Positions 1 through 7,671 of a stretch of 64,000 nt of DNA are shown piece by piece; the first letter of the stretch is position 1, and each line of letters starts with the position of its first letter. Source of the stretch: Neogemmobacter tilapiae (GTDB lineage Bacteria > Pseudomonadota > Alphaproteobacteria > Rhodobacterales > Rhodobacteraceae); the NCBI RefSeq assembly GCF_014652215.1, contig NZ_BMYJ01000001.1, positions 124,001-188,000 of the forward strand, read 5' to 3'. Position numbers and translations under genes: made by a program. The notes beneath the pieces were generated by a model. It did no database searches and was not told the DNA's origin. It was given only the letters and a program-made list of their open reading frames with translations.

Positions 1-912
1 ATTTTGGCAGACCCGCGTTTTGCGGCGTCGCCCTATGGGGCACGCCATGCGCGTCTGGGTGAAAGGCTGGGTCTGGATTTCAGCGCCATTCTGTTCACCT
101 TGGACCATGTGCCTTTGGCGATGAATGGTGAGGATCATGCGCGTCAGCGCGCCGATGTCGCGCGGTTTCTGGCCGAGAGTCGGGGGGCCGTGGATCAGGT
201 GATCCCGGTGCTTGCAGAACGCGCTGCGGCGGTGTTGGGCCAGCCGGGGACGCATGATCTGATTGGCCGCCTGATCCTGCCGATGGTGCATGATCTGATC
301 GGGGCGATTGTGGGTCTGCCGCTGGACCTGGCGGCGGACAGTCTGACCTCACGCATTTTCAGCCAGAACATCGGGATTGCGCAGCGGCGGCGTTTGCAGG
401 CCGAATTGACCGATTTGCGGGGGCGTTTCGAAGCGGCTTTTCCGCAGGACGATGATCTGCGGCTGGGCACAAGGCTGGCGATGATTGTGTTGGGGCGCGA
501 TGCCTTGATCGGGACTTTGGGGCAATCGCTGGTGCATTTCCTGCGCGAAGCCCAAGGCCAGCCGCTTTCATCGGTCGATATGGCGGTGCCGCCCAGCCAT
601 ACGGGCGTGCCTTATATCGACCGGCAGGCGACATGCCCGATGCATCTGGGCGGGATGGATATTGCGGCCGAGGATACGTTGCGTTGTGATTTGGCCAGTT
701 TGAATGGGGGAACGCGGGCCGAACGGTTGCGGTTCTTTGGCGCGGGGATGCATCTGTGTCTGGGTCGGGCGCTGACGCTGGATTTGTTCGGCGCGCTGGC
801 GGCGGCTTTGAAAGCCCTGCCTGTGCGGGCCGAGGTTTTGGCCTATGAATTGCGTGATGACGATGTTTTTCACTTTCCTGCACGTTTTGAAGTAAGGATT
901 TCAAATGGCTGA
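1..912 (+). CDS. Cytochrome P450-like protein, 5' end outside window
   Basis: The reading frame is open to the first base, so the N-terminus is probably missing; about 304 residues are visible against roughly 400 for a bacterial P450. Near visible residue 244-256 is a heme-thiolate loop, FFGAGMHLCLGRAL, with the ligand Cys at about 252. A C-helix-like HARQR and an I-helix-like stretch (MIVLGRDALIGTLGQ) precede it. The K-helix ExxR pair expected between I-helix and heme loop is not visible and that region is short (PSHTGVPYIDRQA follows directly), so this is an atypical or degenerate P450. Its stop overlaps the start of an acyl carrier protein gene by 8 bp, suggesting oxidation of a carrier-bound acyl chain. 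Family assignment rests on the heme loop; substrate is unknown. Confidence 0.7.
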   Translation: MLADPRFAASPYGARHARLGERLGLDFSAILFTLDHVPLAMNGEDHARQRADVARFLAESRGAVDQVIPVLAERAAAVLGQPGTHDLIGRLILPMVHDLIGAIVGLPLDLAADSLTSRIFSQNIGIAQRRRLQAELTDLRGRFEAAFPQDDDLRLGTRLAMIVLGRDALIGTLGQSLVHFLREAQGQPLSSVDMAVPPSHTGVPYIDRQATCPMHLGGMDIAAEDTLRCDLASLNGGTRAERLRFFGAGMHLCLGRALTLDLFGALAAALKALPVRAEVLAYELRDDDVFHFPARFEVRISNG

Positions 913-1171
913 TGCATTGCGTGACGTGGTGGTCGCGGCGCTGAACAAGGCGACGGGGGTTTTGAACGAGCCGGAAATGGCGCGGCAAATCCTGTCGGGG
1001 GCGGATGTGGCCTTTGCCGATCTGGATCTGGACAGCCTGACCATGTTCGAGATGATCATGGAAATTGAGGAACAGCTGGGGATCGAGATGAACCTGGATG
1101 CTGTGGCCGAGGCGAAGGGGCTGGACGAGGTGGTGGCCTATCTGCGGGCAGGCGGGCATGGCGGCGGCTGA
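905..1171 (+). CDS. Acyl carrier protein (phosphopantetheine-binding)
   Basis: An 88-residue acidic protein with the carrier-protein signature DLDLDSLTMFEMIMEIE. Ser44 in the DSL motif is the expected 4'-phosphopantetheine attachment site, followed by the usual acidic recognition helix. Its length fits a stand-alone carrier. The start overlaps the P450-like gene and the end overlaps the following alpha/beta hydrolase, so the three are translationally coupled. It is not next to fabD/fabG/fabF, so it is probably a dedicated carrier for a specialised acyl product rather than the housekeeping AcpP (inference). The glycine-rich C-terminus (GGHGGG) is unusual. Confidence 0.85.
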   Translation: MADALRDVVVAALNKATGVLNEPEMARQILSGADVAFADLDLDSLTMFEMIMEIEEQLGIEMNLDAVAEAKGLDEVVAYLRAGGHGGG

Positions 1172-2021
1172 GGGCCGCGACCGCGAGGCTTTGGCGCGCA
1201 AGCTGGCGTTTCGGCGGGCCGAGGACCGGATGGCCCCTTTGGCGTTTCTGGAATGGGCCAAGGGGCAGGGGGCGGATGATCCTTTTGGCACAAGGGCCGA
1301 TCTGGCGGGGCAGGCGGTGTTGCAGCCCTTTGTAGGGCAGGATTTGGCGGCGGGGGCAACGATCTACCGCGGGCCGGGGCGGGCACGGGGGCTGTTGATC
1401 CTGTTTTGCAGCAAGGCACATCGGATGGGGCTGCCGACCCCGGCGTTGTTGCAGCGGATCAGCGCGGGGGATTGGGATGTGCTGATGCTGCGCGATCTGG
1501 CGCAGTCGCATTTTCGGCATGGCTGCGCGGGTTTGGCCGATGGGTTTCCGGCTTTGGCGGTCTCTCTGCGCGATCTGGCGCGGGGCTATGGGCGGGTGGT
1601 TTTGATGGGGGCGAGCCTTGGGGCGGCGGCCTCGGTTCGGATGGCGATTGCGATGGGGGGCTTGCCGGTGGTGGCCTTTGGGGCAAGGCCTGCGCTGGAT
1701 ATTGACCGGATGTATCAAGACCCAGCCCCGGGGATGGCCTTTGATGCGCTGTGCGCCTGCCTTCCGGCGGCGCGTCGGGACATTTCCTATGTCTATGGGG
1801 CGGATTTCCGGCCGGACCGGCGGGCGGCGCGGATGTTTCAGGCGGTGACGGGGGGACGGTTGTTGCCGGTGCCAAGGCTGGCCGAACATGGGGTGACGGG
1901 GCCCTTGTGGCGGGCGGGGCTTTTGGGCGCGTTCCTAGAGGCGGCTTTGGGCGATGATTTGGCCCCGGCGGCGCGGGCGCAGCGAATGGGCGATATTCTG
2001 GCGCGGGTGGTGCCGGAATAG
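1158..2021 (+). CDS. Alpha/beta hydrolase-fold protein
   Basis: About 287 residues from the ATG at 1158 (MAAAEGRD), which overlaps the carrier-protein stop by 14 bp; longer frames upstream only shadow that gene. A nucleophile elbow GASLGAAAS puts the likely catalytic Ser at about residue 153 after a hydrophobic strand (GRVVLMG), as in alpha/beta hydrolases and thioesterases. The candidate His lies near PRLAEHGVTGPLW toward the C-terminus. As third gene of the P450-ACP-hydrolase unit, a role in releasing or transferring the acyl product from the carrier is plausible but inferred. No signal peptide is seen, so it is probably cytoplasmic. Confidence 0.65.
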   Translation: MAAAEGRDREALARKLAFRRAEDRMAPLAFLEWAKGQGADDPFGTRADLAGQAVLQPFVGQDLAAGATIYRGPGRARGLLILFCSKAHRMGLPTPALLQRISAGDWDVLMLRDLAQSHFRHGCAGLADGFPALAVSLRDLARGYGRVVLMGASLGAAASVRMAIAMGGLPVVAFGARPALDIDRMYQDPAPGMAFDALCACLPAARRDISYVYGADFRPDRRAARMFQAVTGGRLLPVPRLAEHGVTGPLWRAGLLGAFLEAALGDDLAPAARAQRMGDILARVVPE

Positions 2022-2024
2022 GGC

Positions 2025-2408
2025 TTAGGCGGGCTGGAGCAGATCCCAGCGGTTGCCGAATGGGTCGCGCCAGACGGCGACGATGCCGTAGGGTTCGTGG
2101 CGGGGCGTTTCCTCAAAATGGACGCCTTGGGCCAGCATGCGGGCATGGTCGGCGGCAAAGTCGTTGGTTTCAAGGAAAAGAAAGACGCGGCCGCCCGCCT
2201 GATGGCCAATGGCGGCCTGTTGGGTGGGGCCTTCGGCGCGGGCCAAGAGAAGAAGGGGGCCACCGCCCGAGGGCTGGACGGTGACCCAGCGTTTGTCGCC
2301 TTGGTCCTGATCGGCGATCAGGCGAAAGCCCATCACACGGCAATAGAAGTCGATGGCCAGATCATAGTCGGGCACGACAAGGGCCAGGGCGCTGATGCGT
2401 TGGGTCAT
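2025..2408 (-). CDS. VOC-family (glyoxalase/bleomycin resistance-like) protein
   Basis: A 127-residue protein with one vicinal-oxygen-chelate domain: an opening beta-alpha unit ([22 protein letters not shown]) and a C-terminal [20 protein letters not shown]-like strand ending in the typical [11 protein letters not shown]. The length suits the small lactoylglutathione lyase/dioxygenase superfamily, which works as a dimer around a metal. The substrate cannot be deduced. The start overlaps the end of bpt by 4 bp, so the two are probably co-transcribed. The stop is only 3 bp from the convergent hydrolase stop on the other strand. Confidence 0.8.
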   Translation of the reverse strand: MTQRISALALVVPDYDLAIDFYCRVMGFRLIADQDQGDKRWVTVQPSGGGPLLLLARAEGPTQQAAIGHQAGGRVFLFLETNDFAADHARMLAQGVHFEETPRHEPYGIVAVWRDPFGNRWDLLQPA

Positions 2409-3241
2409 TCGCGGACGGGGCGCGCTTCGGGCAGGTTGATGCGGGCCACTTGTTCGGCGATGGGATCGACCGAGAGGGGATGGAGTTCGGCGCGGTGTTC
2501 GGCGGGATCGCCCATCGGCTGCCAGACGCCGGCCTTGAAAATCTCCAGCGCGGAAAAGCCGGCCTTATAACCCATCTTGCGGCTGCCGGGCACCCAATAG
2601 CCAAGATAGACGTAGGGCAGGCCCGCCTCGCGCGCGATGGCGATATGGTCGAGGATCAGATAGGTGCCCAGCGAATGTTCGGTGAGGTCGGGTTCGTAGA
2701 ACGAATAGACCATGCTGACGCCATCATCGAAGATATCGGTCAGGCAGACGGCGGTGAGGGGGCGTTCCCTTTCGCCGGGGGGCGCGGGGCGGGTGTATTC
2801 GATGACACGGCTGCGGATCGGGGTTTCCTCGATCATCGCGGCGAATTCAAAGATGTCCATATCGGCCATGCCGCCGGTCGCATGGCGTTGATCGAGATAG
2901 CGGCGGAAAAGGTTGAACTGGTCTTCGGTGGCCCAAGGCGAGGTCGCATTGCGCATGAGGCTCGCGTTCTTGCGCAGGATGCGGCGCTGGGTGCGGCTGG
3001 GCTCAAAATCGGCGACGCGGATGCGGGCGGAGAGGCAGGCGGAGCATTCGGCGCAGGAGGGTCGGTAAAGCACGTTCTGGCTGCGGCGGAAGCCTTGCTT
3101 GGAAAGGCTGTCGTTCAGGGTCTGCGCATGATCGCCCTGAAGGGCGGTAAACAACTTCCGTTCCATCCGCCCCTCAAGATAGGGGCAGGGCTGGGGGGCC
3201 GTCACATAGAACTGCGGCGCGATGGGAAGTGTGTGGCGCAT
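2405..3241 (-). CDS. bpt: Aspartate/glutamate leucyltransferase (N-end rule)
   Basis: A 278-residue protein with the features of bacterial aminoacyl-tRNA-protein transferases of the ATE family: N-terminal CPYL, a cysteine cluster [30 protein letters not shown], and [16 protein letters not shown] near the C-terminus. Bpt transfers Leu from Leu-tRNA to N-terminal Asp or Glu, marking proteins for ClpAP via ClpS. It is followed with a 4-bp overlap by a VOC gene. No promoter was pinned down in the roughly 80 bp upstream, and the hairpin at 3328-3354 separates it from the DUF2852 gene transcribed toward it. Confidence 0.93.
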   Translation of the reverse strand: MRHTLPIAPQFYVTAPQPCPYLEGRMERKLFTALQGDHAQTLNDSLSKQGFRRSQNVLYRPSCAECSACLSARIRVADFEPSRTQRRILRKNASLMRNATSPWATEDQFNLFRRYLDQRHATGGMADMDIFEFAAMIEETPIRSRVIEYTRPAPPGERERPLTAVCLTDIFDDGVSMVYSFYEPDLTEHSLGTYLILDHIAIAREAGLPYVYLGYWVPGSRKMGYKAGFSALEIFKAGVWQPMGDPAEHRAELHPLSVDPIAEQVARINLPEARPVRE

Positions 3242-3327
3242 ATCCGGGATGATCTTGCCAAGGTTCGCGGCAGGTTAGCAAGGCCTTGGCCCCGCGCCAA
3301 GGGGTTCGTGAAGAATGTGTAAATGGA

Positions 3328-3354
3328 AAAGGCCGGTCGCGGGGACCGGCCTTT
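3328..3354 (-). terminator. Hairpin terminator after the DUF2852 gene
   Basis: A perfect 11-bp inverted repeat (AAAGGCCGGTC / GACCGGCCTTT) around a 5-nt loop lies 18 bp past the stop of the minus-strand DUF2852 gene. On the minus strand the stem runs into CCTTTTCCATTT, a weak U tract, so intrinsic termination before bpt is likely. Confidence 0.65.
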
Positions 3355-3371
3355 CGCGGCAGGGATGGGGG

Positions 3372-3830
3372 TTAGTAGGCCCCGCCACGCCCCTCGGCCA
3401 CCTCGGGTTCGGGGGCGGGGGATTTCACTTCGCGGGCCCTGTCATCCATGAACGAGTCAAATTCCGACTTGTCCTTGGCCTCGCGGAGGCGTTGCAGGAA
3501 GGTTTCAAAGGCGCGCTGTTCATCTTCCAGACGGCGCAGCGTATCCGACTTATAGCTGTCGAAGGCCGCATTGCCTGAGGAACGCCCGGCAAAGCGGTGG
3601 GCGGCCCAGTCATGGTGGCGGCGCTTGTGGGCGCAGGATCCCGAAAACATGCGTTTGCTCCAGATCATATAGGCCAGAAGGGCCAGCCCAACGGGCCAGA
3701 AGAAGATGAATCCCAGCACCATGGCGGCGATCCAGGCCCCTTTGCCGCGTGCGTCAAGCCAGCTTTCTGCCTTGCGCAGCCACGAGGCGGACCCGCCGGT
3801 AGCGGCGGCGGAAGGTGAGGCGGTGTTCAT
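3372..3830 (-). CDS. DUF2852 membrane protein
   Basis: A 152-residue protein. A hydrophobic segment at about residues 32-57 (GAWIAAMVLGFIFFWPVGLALL) predicts one or two membrane passes. It is followed by a basic, His-rich stretch and a charged helical C-terminus (SDTLRRLEDEQRAFETFLQRL) ending in an acidic, Pro-rich tail. This layout matches DUF2852, a small alphaproteobacterial family of unknown function. The ATG at 3830 has an AAAGGGA ribosome site. The upstream region carries a sigma-70-like promoter bracketed by two similar palindromes (separate entries), pointing to specific repression. A hairpin terminator follows the gene. Confidence 0.8.
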   Translation of the reverse strand: MNTASPSAAATGGSASWLRKAESWLDARGKGAWIAAMVLGFIFFWPVGLALLAYMIWSKRMFSGSCAHKRRHHDWAAHRFAGRSSGNAAFDSYKSDTLRRLEDEQRAFETFLQRLREAKDKSEFDSFMDDRAREVKSPAPEPEVAEGRGGAY

Positions 3831-3861
3831 GCGGCAGTCCCTTTCAGCGTTTGGTTGTGTA

Positions 3862-3878
3862 TGTGAAGTCTTTTCACA
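3862..3878. promoter_or_regulatory. Operator-like palindrome 1 upstream of the DUF2852 gene
   Basis: TGTGAAGTCTTTTCACA is a palindrome with 6-bp arms (TGTGAA/TTCACA) and a 5-bp centre. It lies just downstream of the predicted -10 of the minus-strand promoter, where a bound repressor would block initiation or escape. The half-sites resemble CRP, but the spacing is one base too long for a classical CRP site. Confidence 0.55.
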
Positions 3879-3883
3879 TGATC

Positions 3884-3912
3884 ATAGATCGGTATTCCTG
3901 GGCTTGGGTCAA
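3884..3912 (-). promoter_or_regulatory. Predicted sigma-70-type promoter of the DUF2852 gene
   Basis: Read on the minus strand, TTGACC (3912-3907) is followed after 17 bp by ATCTAT (3889-3884). The -10 is imperfect, but the spacing is ideal and the element lies about 55 bp upstream of the start codon. Palindromes sit on both sides. Confidence 0.45.
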
Positions 3913-3919
3913 GAGGGTA

Positions 3920-3936
3920 TGTGAAGAATATTTACA
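3920..3936. promoter_or_regulatory. Operator-like palindrome 2 upstream of the DUF2852 gene
   Basis: TGTGAAGAATATTTACA matches the first site in length, with one arm mismatch (TGTGAA/TTTACA). It lies 8 bp upstream of the -35, and its centre is 58 bp from that of site 1. Confidence 0.5.
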
Positions 3937-3945
3937 TCAGGTCTT

Positions 3946-4410
3946 TCAGGCGCAGAATTCCGCCCATTCGGCCCCGGCAGCGCGGATCAGGGCGGGCGGT
4001 TCCACCTGAAATATATGGCGTGGCGTGCCCGCTGCGGCCCAGATCACGGAAAAGTCAGCCAAACGGCGGTCGGCCCAGACAGGCAGGGCGGTCAGATGGC
4101 CCAAGGGTGAGACGCCACCGATGGCAAAGCCGGTGACCTCGCGGACGGTGTTCGGATCGGCGCGGTCCAGCTTTTGCCCCGCCAGTGCCGAAGCACGGGC
4201 CGGATCGACCTGACGGCCCCCGGCCGTCAGGAACAGGGCAAGGCCGTTCGGACCCTGAAAGATCAGCGATTTGACGATCTGATCCAATTCGCATCCGGCT
4301 TGATCCGCCGCCTCAACCGCAGTGCGGGTGGATCCGGCCATTTCCAGGATGCGGGGTTCGATGCCTGCGGCGATCAGGGCGGCCTGCACCCGGTTCAAGG
4401 ATTTGCTCAT
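3946..4410 (-). CDS. YbaK/EbsC-family aminoacyl-tRNA deacylase
   Basis: About 154 residues from the ATG at 4410 (MSKSLNRVQAAL); an in-frame ATG 12 bp further upstream is an alternative. The fold is the YbaK/ProX editing domain: a central QIVKSLIFQGPNGLALFLTAGG with the conserved Lys, then VREVTGFAIGGVSPLGH, the GGVSPxGH signature. Family members hydrolyse mis-acylated tRNAs such as Cys-tRNA(Pro); the exact substrate here is not determinable. It is divergent from glnE, whose start is 52 bp away, so the two share an intergenic promoter region. Confidence 0.85.
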   Translation of the reverse strand: MSKSLNRVQAALIAAGIEPRILEMAGSTRTAVEAADQAGCELDQIVKSLIFQGPNGLALFLTAGGRQVDPARASALAGQKLDRADPNTVREVTGFAIGGVSPLGHLTALPVWADRRLADFSVIWAAAGTPRHIFQVEPPALIRAAGAEWAEFCA

Positions 4411-4462
4411 GTTTTCATCCATTCTGGTTGACGCCTTGCGCCCTTGGCCCCATTCAAACCCT

Positions 4463-7225
4463 ATGTCACAGAATTTTGCCAGCCGTCTGACCCGCACACC
4501 CATCGCCCATGACCCCGACCCTGCGGCGGATATCGCCGGGGTTTTTGCCGACCTTGGTCCCGACCTGCGCGGGCTGCTGGCGGGAACAGCGGGTTCCAGC
4601 CCCTATCTTTACGGGTTGATGCAGCGCGAAGGGGAATGGCTGCGCGAGGCGCTGGCCGGTGCGCCCGAGGCGGCGATTCTGGACGTGCATCGCGCGCCCC
4701 TGCCGCAGGGGGCCGAGGCTTTGGGCCAGCATCTACGGCAGGCCAAGCGGCGGGTGGCGCTTTTGACGGCCCTCGCCGATCTGGGGGGCGTCTGGAACCT
4801 GCAACAGGTGACGGGGGCCTTGACCGAACTGGCGGATTGGGCGGTGCAAAGCGCGATTGTCCAACTGGTGGGCGATGAAATCGGGCGCGGGAACCTGCCG
4901 GGGCAAAGGCCCGAGGATGCCTTGCAGGGGGCCGGGATGGTGGCCCTGGCGATGGGCAAGATGGGGGCCGGGGAGTTGAACTATTCCTCGGACATCGACC
5001 TAATCTGCCTGTTCGACGAGACGCGCTATGGGCCCGAGGCGGGTGAGGCGCGGGCGTCCTTGGTCAAGGTGACGCGGCGGATGGCGGCGATGCTGTCGGA
5101 TGTGACGGCGGGGGGCTATGTCTTTCGAACCGACCTGCGGCTGCGGCCCGATGCCAGCGTGACGCCGGTCTGTCTGTCGATGGCGGCGGCCGAGAACTAT
5201 TATGAGGCGGAGGGGCGGACTTGGGAGCGGGCGGCCTATATCAAGGCGCGGGTTTGCGCGGGGGATATGGTTGCCGGTCAGGCGTTTCTGAAACGGCTTT
5301 CGCCCTTCGTATGGCGGAAACATCTGGATTTTGCCGCTATTCAGGATGCGCATGACATGCGTTTGCGTATCCGTGATCACCGGGGCCTGCATGGGCCGAT
5401 CACGGTGGCGGGGCACAATATGAAGCTGGGGGCCGGGGGCATTCGGGAGATCGAGTTCTTTACCCAGACCCGCCAGTTGATTGCAGGGGGGCGGGACACA
5501 GACCTGCGCGATCCGACGACAGTGGGGGGCTTGGCTGCACTGGCCAGCAAGGGCTGGATTCCGGGCGATGTGGCCGGGGAACTGACCGAACATTACCGCG
5601 ATTTCCGCGAGGTGGAGCATCGGTTGCAGATGGTGGGGGATTTGCAGACCCATACCATGCCGGAAAGCCCCGACGCCGTGGCGCGGATTGCGCATTTGTC
5701 GGGGGCGTCGGATGTGGCGGCTTGGGTCAGCACCCTGCGGGACAAGCTGGTGCAGACGGACCGGCTGACGGAAGGCTTCTTTTCCCCGGGGGCGACCGAG
5801 GCCGCGCCCGAATTGCCGGAACGGGTTGAGGCGATGGTGAAAGGCTGGTCGTCTTATCCCTGCCTTCGCAGTGACCGGGCGCAGGCTATTTTCCGACGGC
5901 TGAAGCCGACGCTGCTGCGGCGTTTGCTGGAGGCTGCGAACCCGGACGAGGCTTTGGCGAGTTTTGATGGGTTTCTGGCAGGGCTGCCGACCGGGGTTCA
6001 GGTGTTTTCGCTGTTCGAGGCGAACCCGCAACTGGTGGATCTGATCGTGGATATTGCCGCGACGGCCCCGGTGCTGGCGCGGCATCTGTCGCGCAATGCA
6101 GGGGTGTTGGATGCGGTGATCGGCGGCAGCTTTTTTGCCGATTGGCCTGGGGTGGCGGCGCTGCGCGACGATCTGGGCCGGGCGATGGACAAGGCCGGAG
6201 ACTATGAGGGGGCCTTGCGGGCGGCGCGGGTGGCGATGCGGGAATGGCATTTCCGCATTGGGGTGCATCATCTGCGGGGGCTGATCGACGCCTTTGAGGC
6301 GGGCACGCAATATGCGCAACTGGCCGAGGCGGTGGTGCAGGCGGTTTGGCCGCGTGTTGTTGCGGAATTGGCCCGCCGCCATGGCCCACCGCCGGGGAAT
6401 GGGGCGGTGGTGGTAGGGATGGGTTCTTTGGGGGCGGGGCGGTTGAACGCGGGCTCGGATCTGGACCTTTTGGTGATCTATGATGCCGATGGGGTTGAGG
6501 AAAGTTCGGGGGCCAAGCCTTTGGCGACGCGGCCCTATTTCGCACGGCTGACACAGGCCTTGGTGACGGCGCTGACGGCCCCGATGACGGGGGGAAGGCT
6601 GTATGAGGTGGATATGCGGCTGCGCCCCTCGGGGCGGCAGGGGCCGGTGGCGACGTCGATCCAGTCGTTTGAGAGCTATCAGATGACCGAGGCCTGGACC
6701 TGGGAACATCTGGCGCTGACACGGGCGCGGGTGCTGGCGGGGCCGGGGGATTTGTCGGCGCGGGTCGAAGCGGTGCGACGGGCGGTGCTGGTGGGGAAAA
6801 GCGGGGGCGAGACCCTGCGGGCGGATGTGGCCGATATGCGGCGGCGTCTGGCCGAAGCGAAACCGCCAGAGGGGCCGCTGGATGCGAAACGGGGGCCTGG
6901 GCGGATGATGGATGTGGAGTTGGTGGCGCAACTGGGCGCGCTGATTGCAGGCAGCGGGGCGCGGACGGTCGATCTTCAACTGGCGGCGGGGCAGAAGGCG
7001 GGGGTTCTGGCGGCGGATCAGGTGGCGGCGCTGCGGCGGGCCTATGGGCTGTGCTGGCAGGTGCAGGCGGGGTTGCGGCTTTTGGATGCGGCGGCCGATC
7101 TGGGCGAGGGGGCGCAGGGTTTTCTGGCACGGACGACAGGGCAGACCGATGTGGCGGGGCTGGTGCGGGCGATGGAAGAGGCCAGCGAAAAGGCGGCTTT
7201 GGTGGTGCAAGAGGTGCTGGGATGA
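4463..7225 (+). CDS. glnE: Bifunctional glutamine synthetase adenylyltransferase/deadenylase
   Basis: 920 residues from the ATG at 4463 (MSQNFASRL); the frame is open further upstream, but that part overlaps the divergent ybaK. GlnE attaches AMP to, and removes it from, glutamine synthetase in response to PII, tuning nitrogen assimilation. Both nucleotidyltransferase domains are visible: NYSSDIDLICLFD near residue 175 (deadenylylating half) and NAGSDLDLLVIYD near residue 662 (adenylylating half). Each has the paired Asp of the superfamily and a downstream metal-binding Asp (RTDLRLRPD, EVDMRLRPSG). The length agrees with the family. The stop overlaps the next start as ATGA. Confidence 0.96.
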   Translation: MSQNFASRLTRTPIAHDPDPAADIAGVFADLGPDLRGLLAGTAGSSPYLYGLMQREGEWLREALAGAPEAAILDVHRAPLPQGAEALGQHLRQAKRRVALLTALADLGGVWNLQQVTGALTELADWAVQSAIVQLVGDEIGRGNLPGQRPEDALQGAGMVALAMGKMGAGELNYSSDIDLICLFDETRYGPEAGEARASLVKVTRRMAAMLSDVTAGGYVFRTDLRLRPDASVTPVCLSMAAAENYYEAEGRTWERAAYIKARVCAGDMVAGQAFLKRLSPFVWRKHLDFAAIQDAHDMRLRIRDHRGLHGPITVAGHNMKLGAGGIREIEFFTQTRQLIAGGRDTDLRDPTTVGGLAALASKGWIPGDVAGELTEHYRDFREVEHRLQMVGDLQTHTMPESPDAVARIAHLSGASDVAAWVSTLRDKLVQTDRLTEGFFSPGATEAAPELPERVEAMVKGWSSYPCLRSDRAQAIFRRLKPTLLRRLLEAANPDEALASFDGFLAGLPTGVQVFSLFEANPQLVDLIVDIAATAPVLARHLSRNAGVLDAVIGGSFFADWPGVAALRDDLGRAMDKAGDYEGALRAARVAMREWHFRIGVHHLRGLIDAFEAGTQYAQLAEAVVQAVWPRVVAELARRHGPPPGNGAVVVGMGSLGAGRLNAGSDLDLLVIYDADGVEESSGAKPLATRPYFARLTQALVTALTAPMTGGRLYEVDMRLRPSGRQGPVATSIQSFESYQMTEAWTWEHLALTRARVLAGPGDLSARVEAVRRAVLVGKSGGETLRADVADMRRRLAEAKPPEGPLDAKRGPGRMMDVELVAQLGALIAGSGARTVDLQLAAGQKAGVLAADQVAALRRAYGLCWQVQAGLRLLDAAADLGEGAQGFLARTTGQTDVAGLVRAMEEASEKAALVVQEVLG

Positions 7226-7488
7226 GGCTGGATGAGGCAGACCCCAAAGGGCTGATCCGGGAAAGCTATGTGATCGAGGGGATCACGGAAGGCGAATGCC
7301 GGTCGATCCTGCTGGACTGGGCCTTGGGCCTGCCTGCGGGGCGGGATGTGGCTGTCGCCTTGCCGGTGCTGCTGGCGCATTATGCGCCGCGGAATGTGGG
7401 CCATCCGATGAATGGGGTTATGACGGCCGGCCTAGAGCCGTCGGCGCCGCCGCGTCGTCGCGGGGGGCGGACGGGACGAATGGCCTAG
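7222..7488 (+). CDS. Small conserved hypothetical protein coupled to glnE
   Basis: An 88-residue protein (MRLDEADPKGLIRESYVIEG) whose ATG overlaps the glnE stop (ATGA), implying translational coupling. It has an acidic N-terminal half with no membrane segment and a basic Arg-rich tail (PPRRRGGRTGR). No catalytic motif is recognisable. Residues 10-65 (ITEGECRSILLDWALGL, VLLAHYAPRNVGHPM) look like a compact helical domain. Position suggests a link to nitrogen metabolism, but that is only context. Confidence 0.75.
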   Translation: MRLDEADPKGLIRESYVIEGITEGECRSILLDWALGLPAGRDVAVALPVLLAHYAPRNVGHPMNGVMTAGLEPSAPPRRRGGRTGRMA

Positions 7489-7671
7489 GGACGATCTTCG
7501 CGCTTGCCGAGGGGCGGGGCGACGTGCTAGCGACAGCGCATGAAGACGCAAGCGATCATCTGCATTGGCTGCATTACCTGCTGACGCAAGTCAGGCGGGC
7601 GCTCTTCTGTTTCCTTCAAACCGAAGTTGGCTGTCCCGCCCGGGGATCAGGCATGGGCGAGGGAACGGGAT

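Noticed and set aside
3862-3878. Classical CRP site
   Set aside because: The half-sites TGTGA/TCACA are present but separated by 7 instead of 6 bp, which CRP does not tolerate well.
5000-7210. Very long minus-strand open frame (over 700 codons) antisense to glnE
   Set aside because: His/Arg/Pro-rich composition with no family resemblance, a typical shadow of high-GC coding sequence; glnE on the plus strand has all its motifs.
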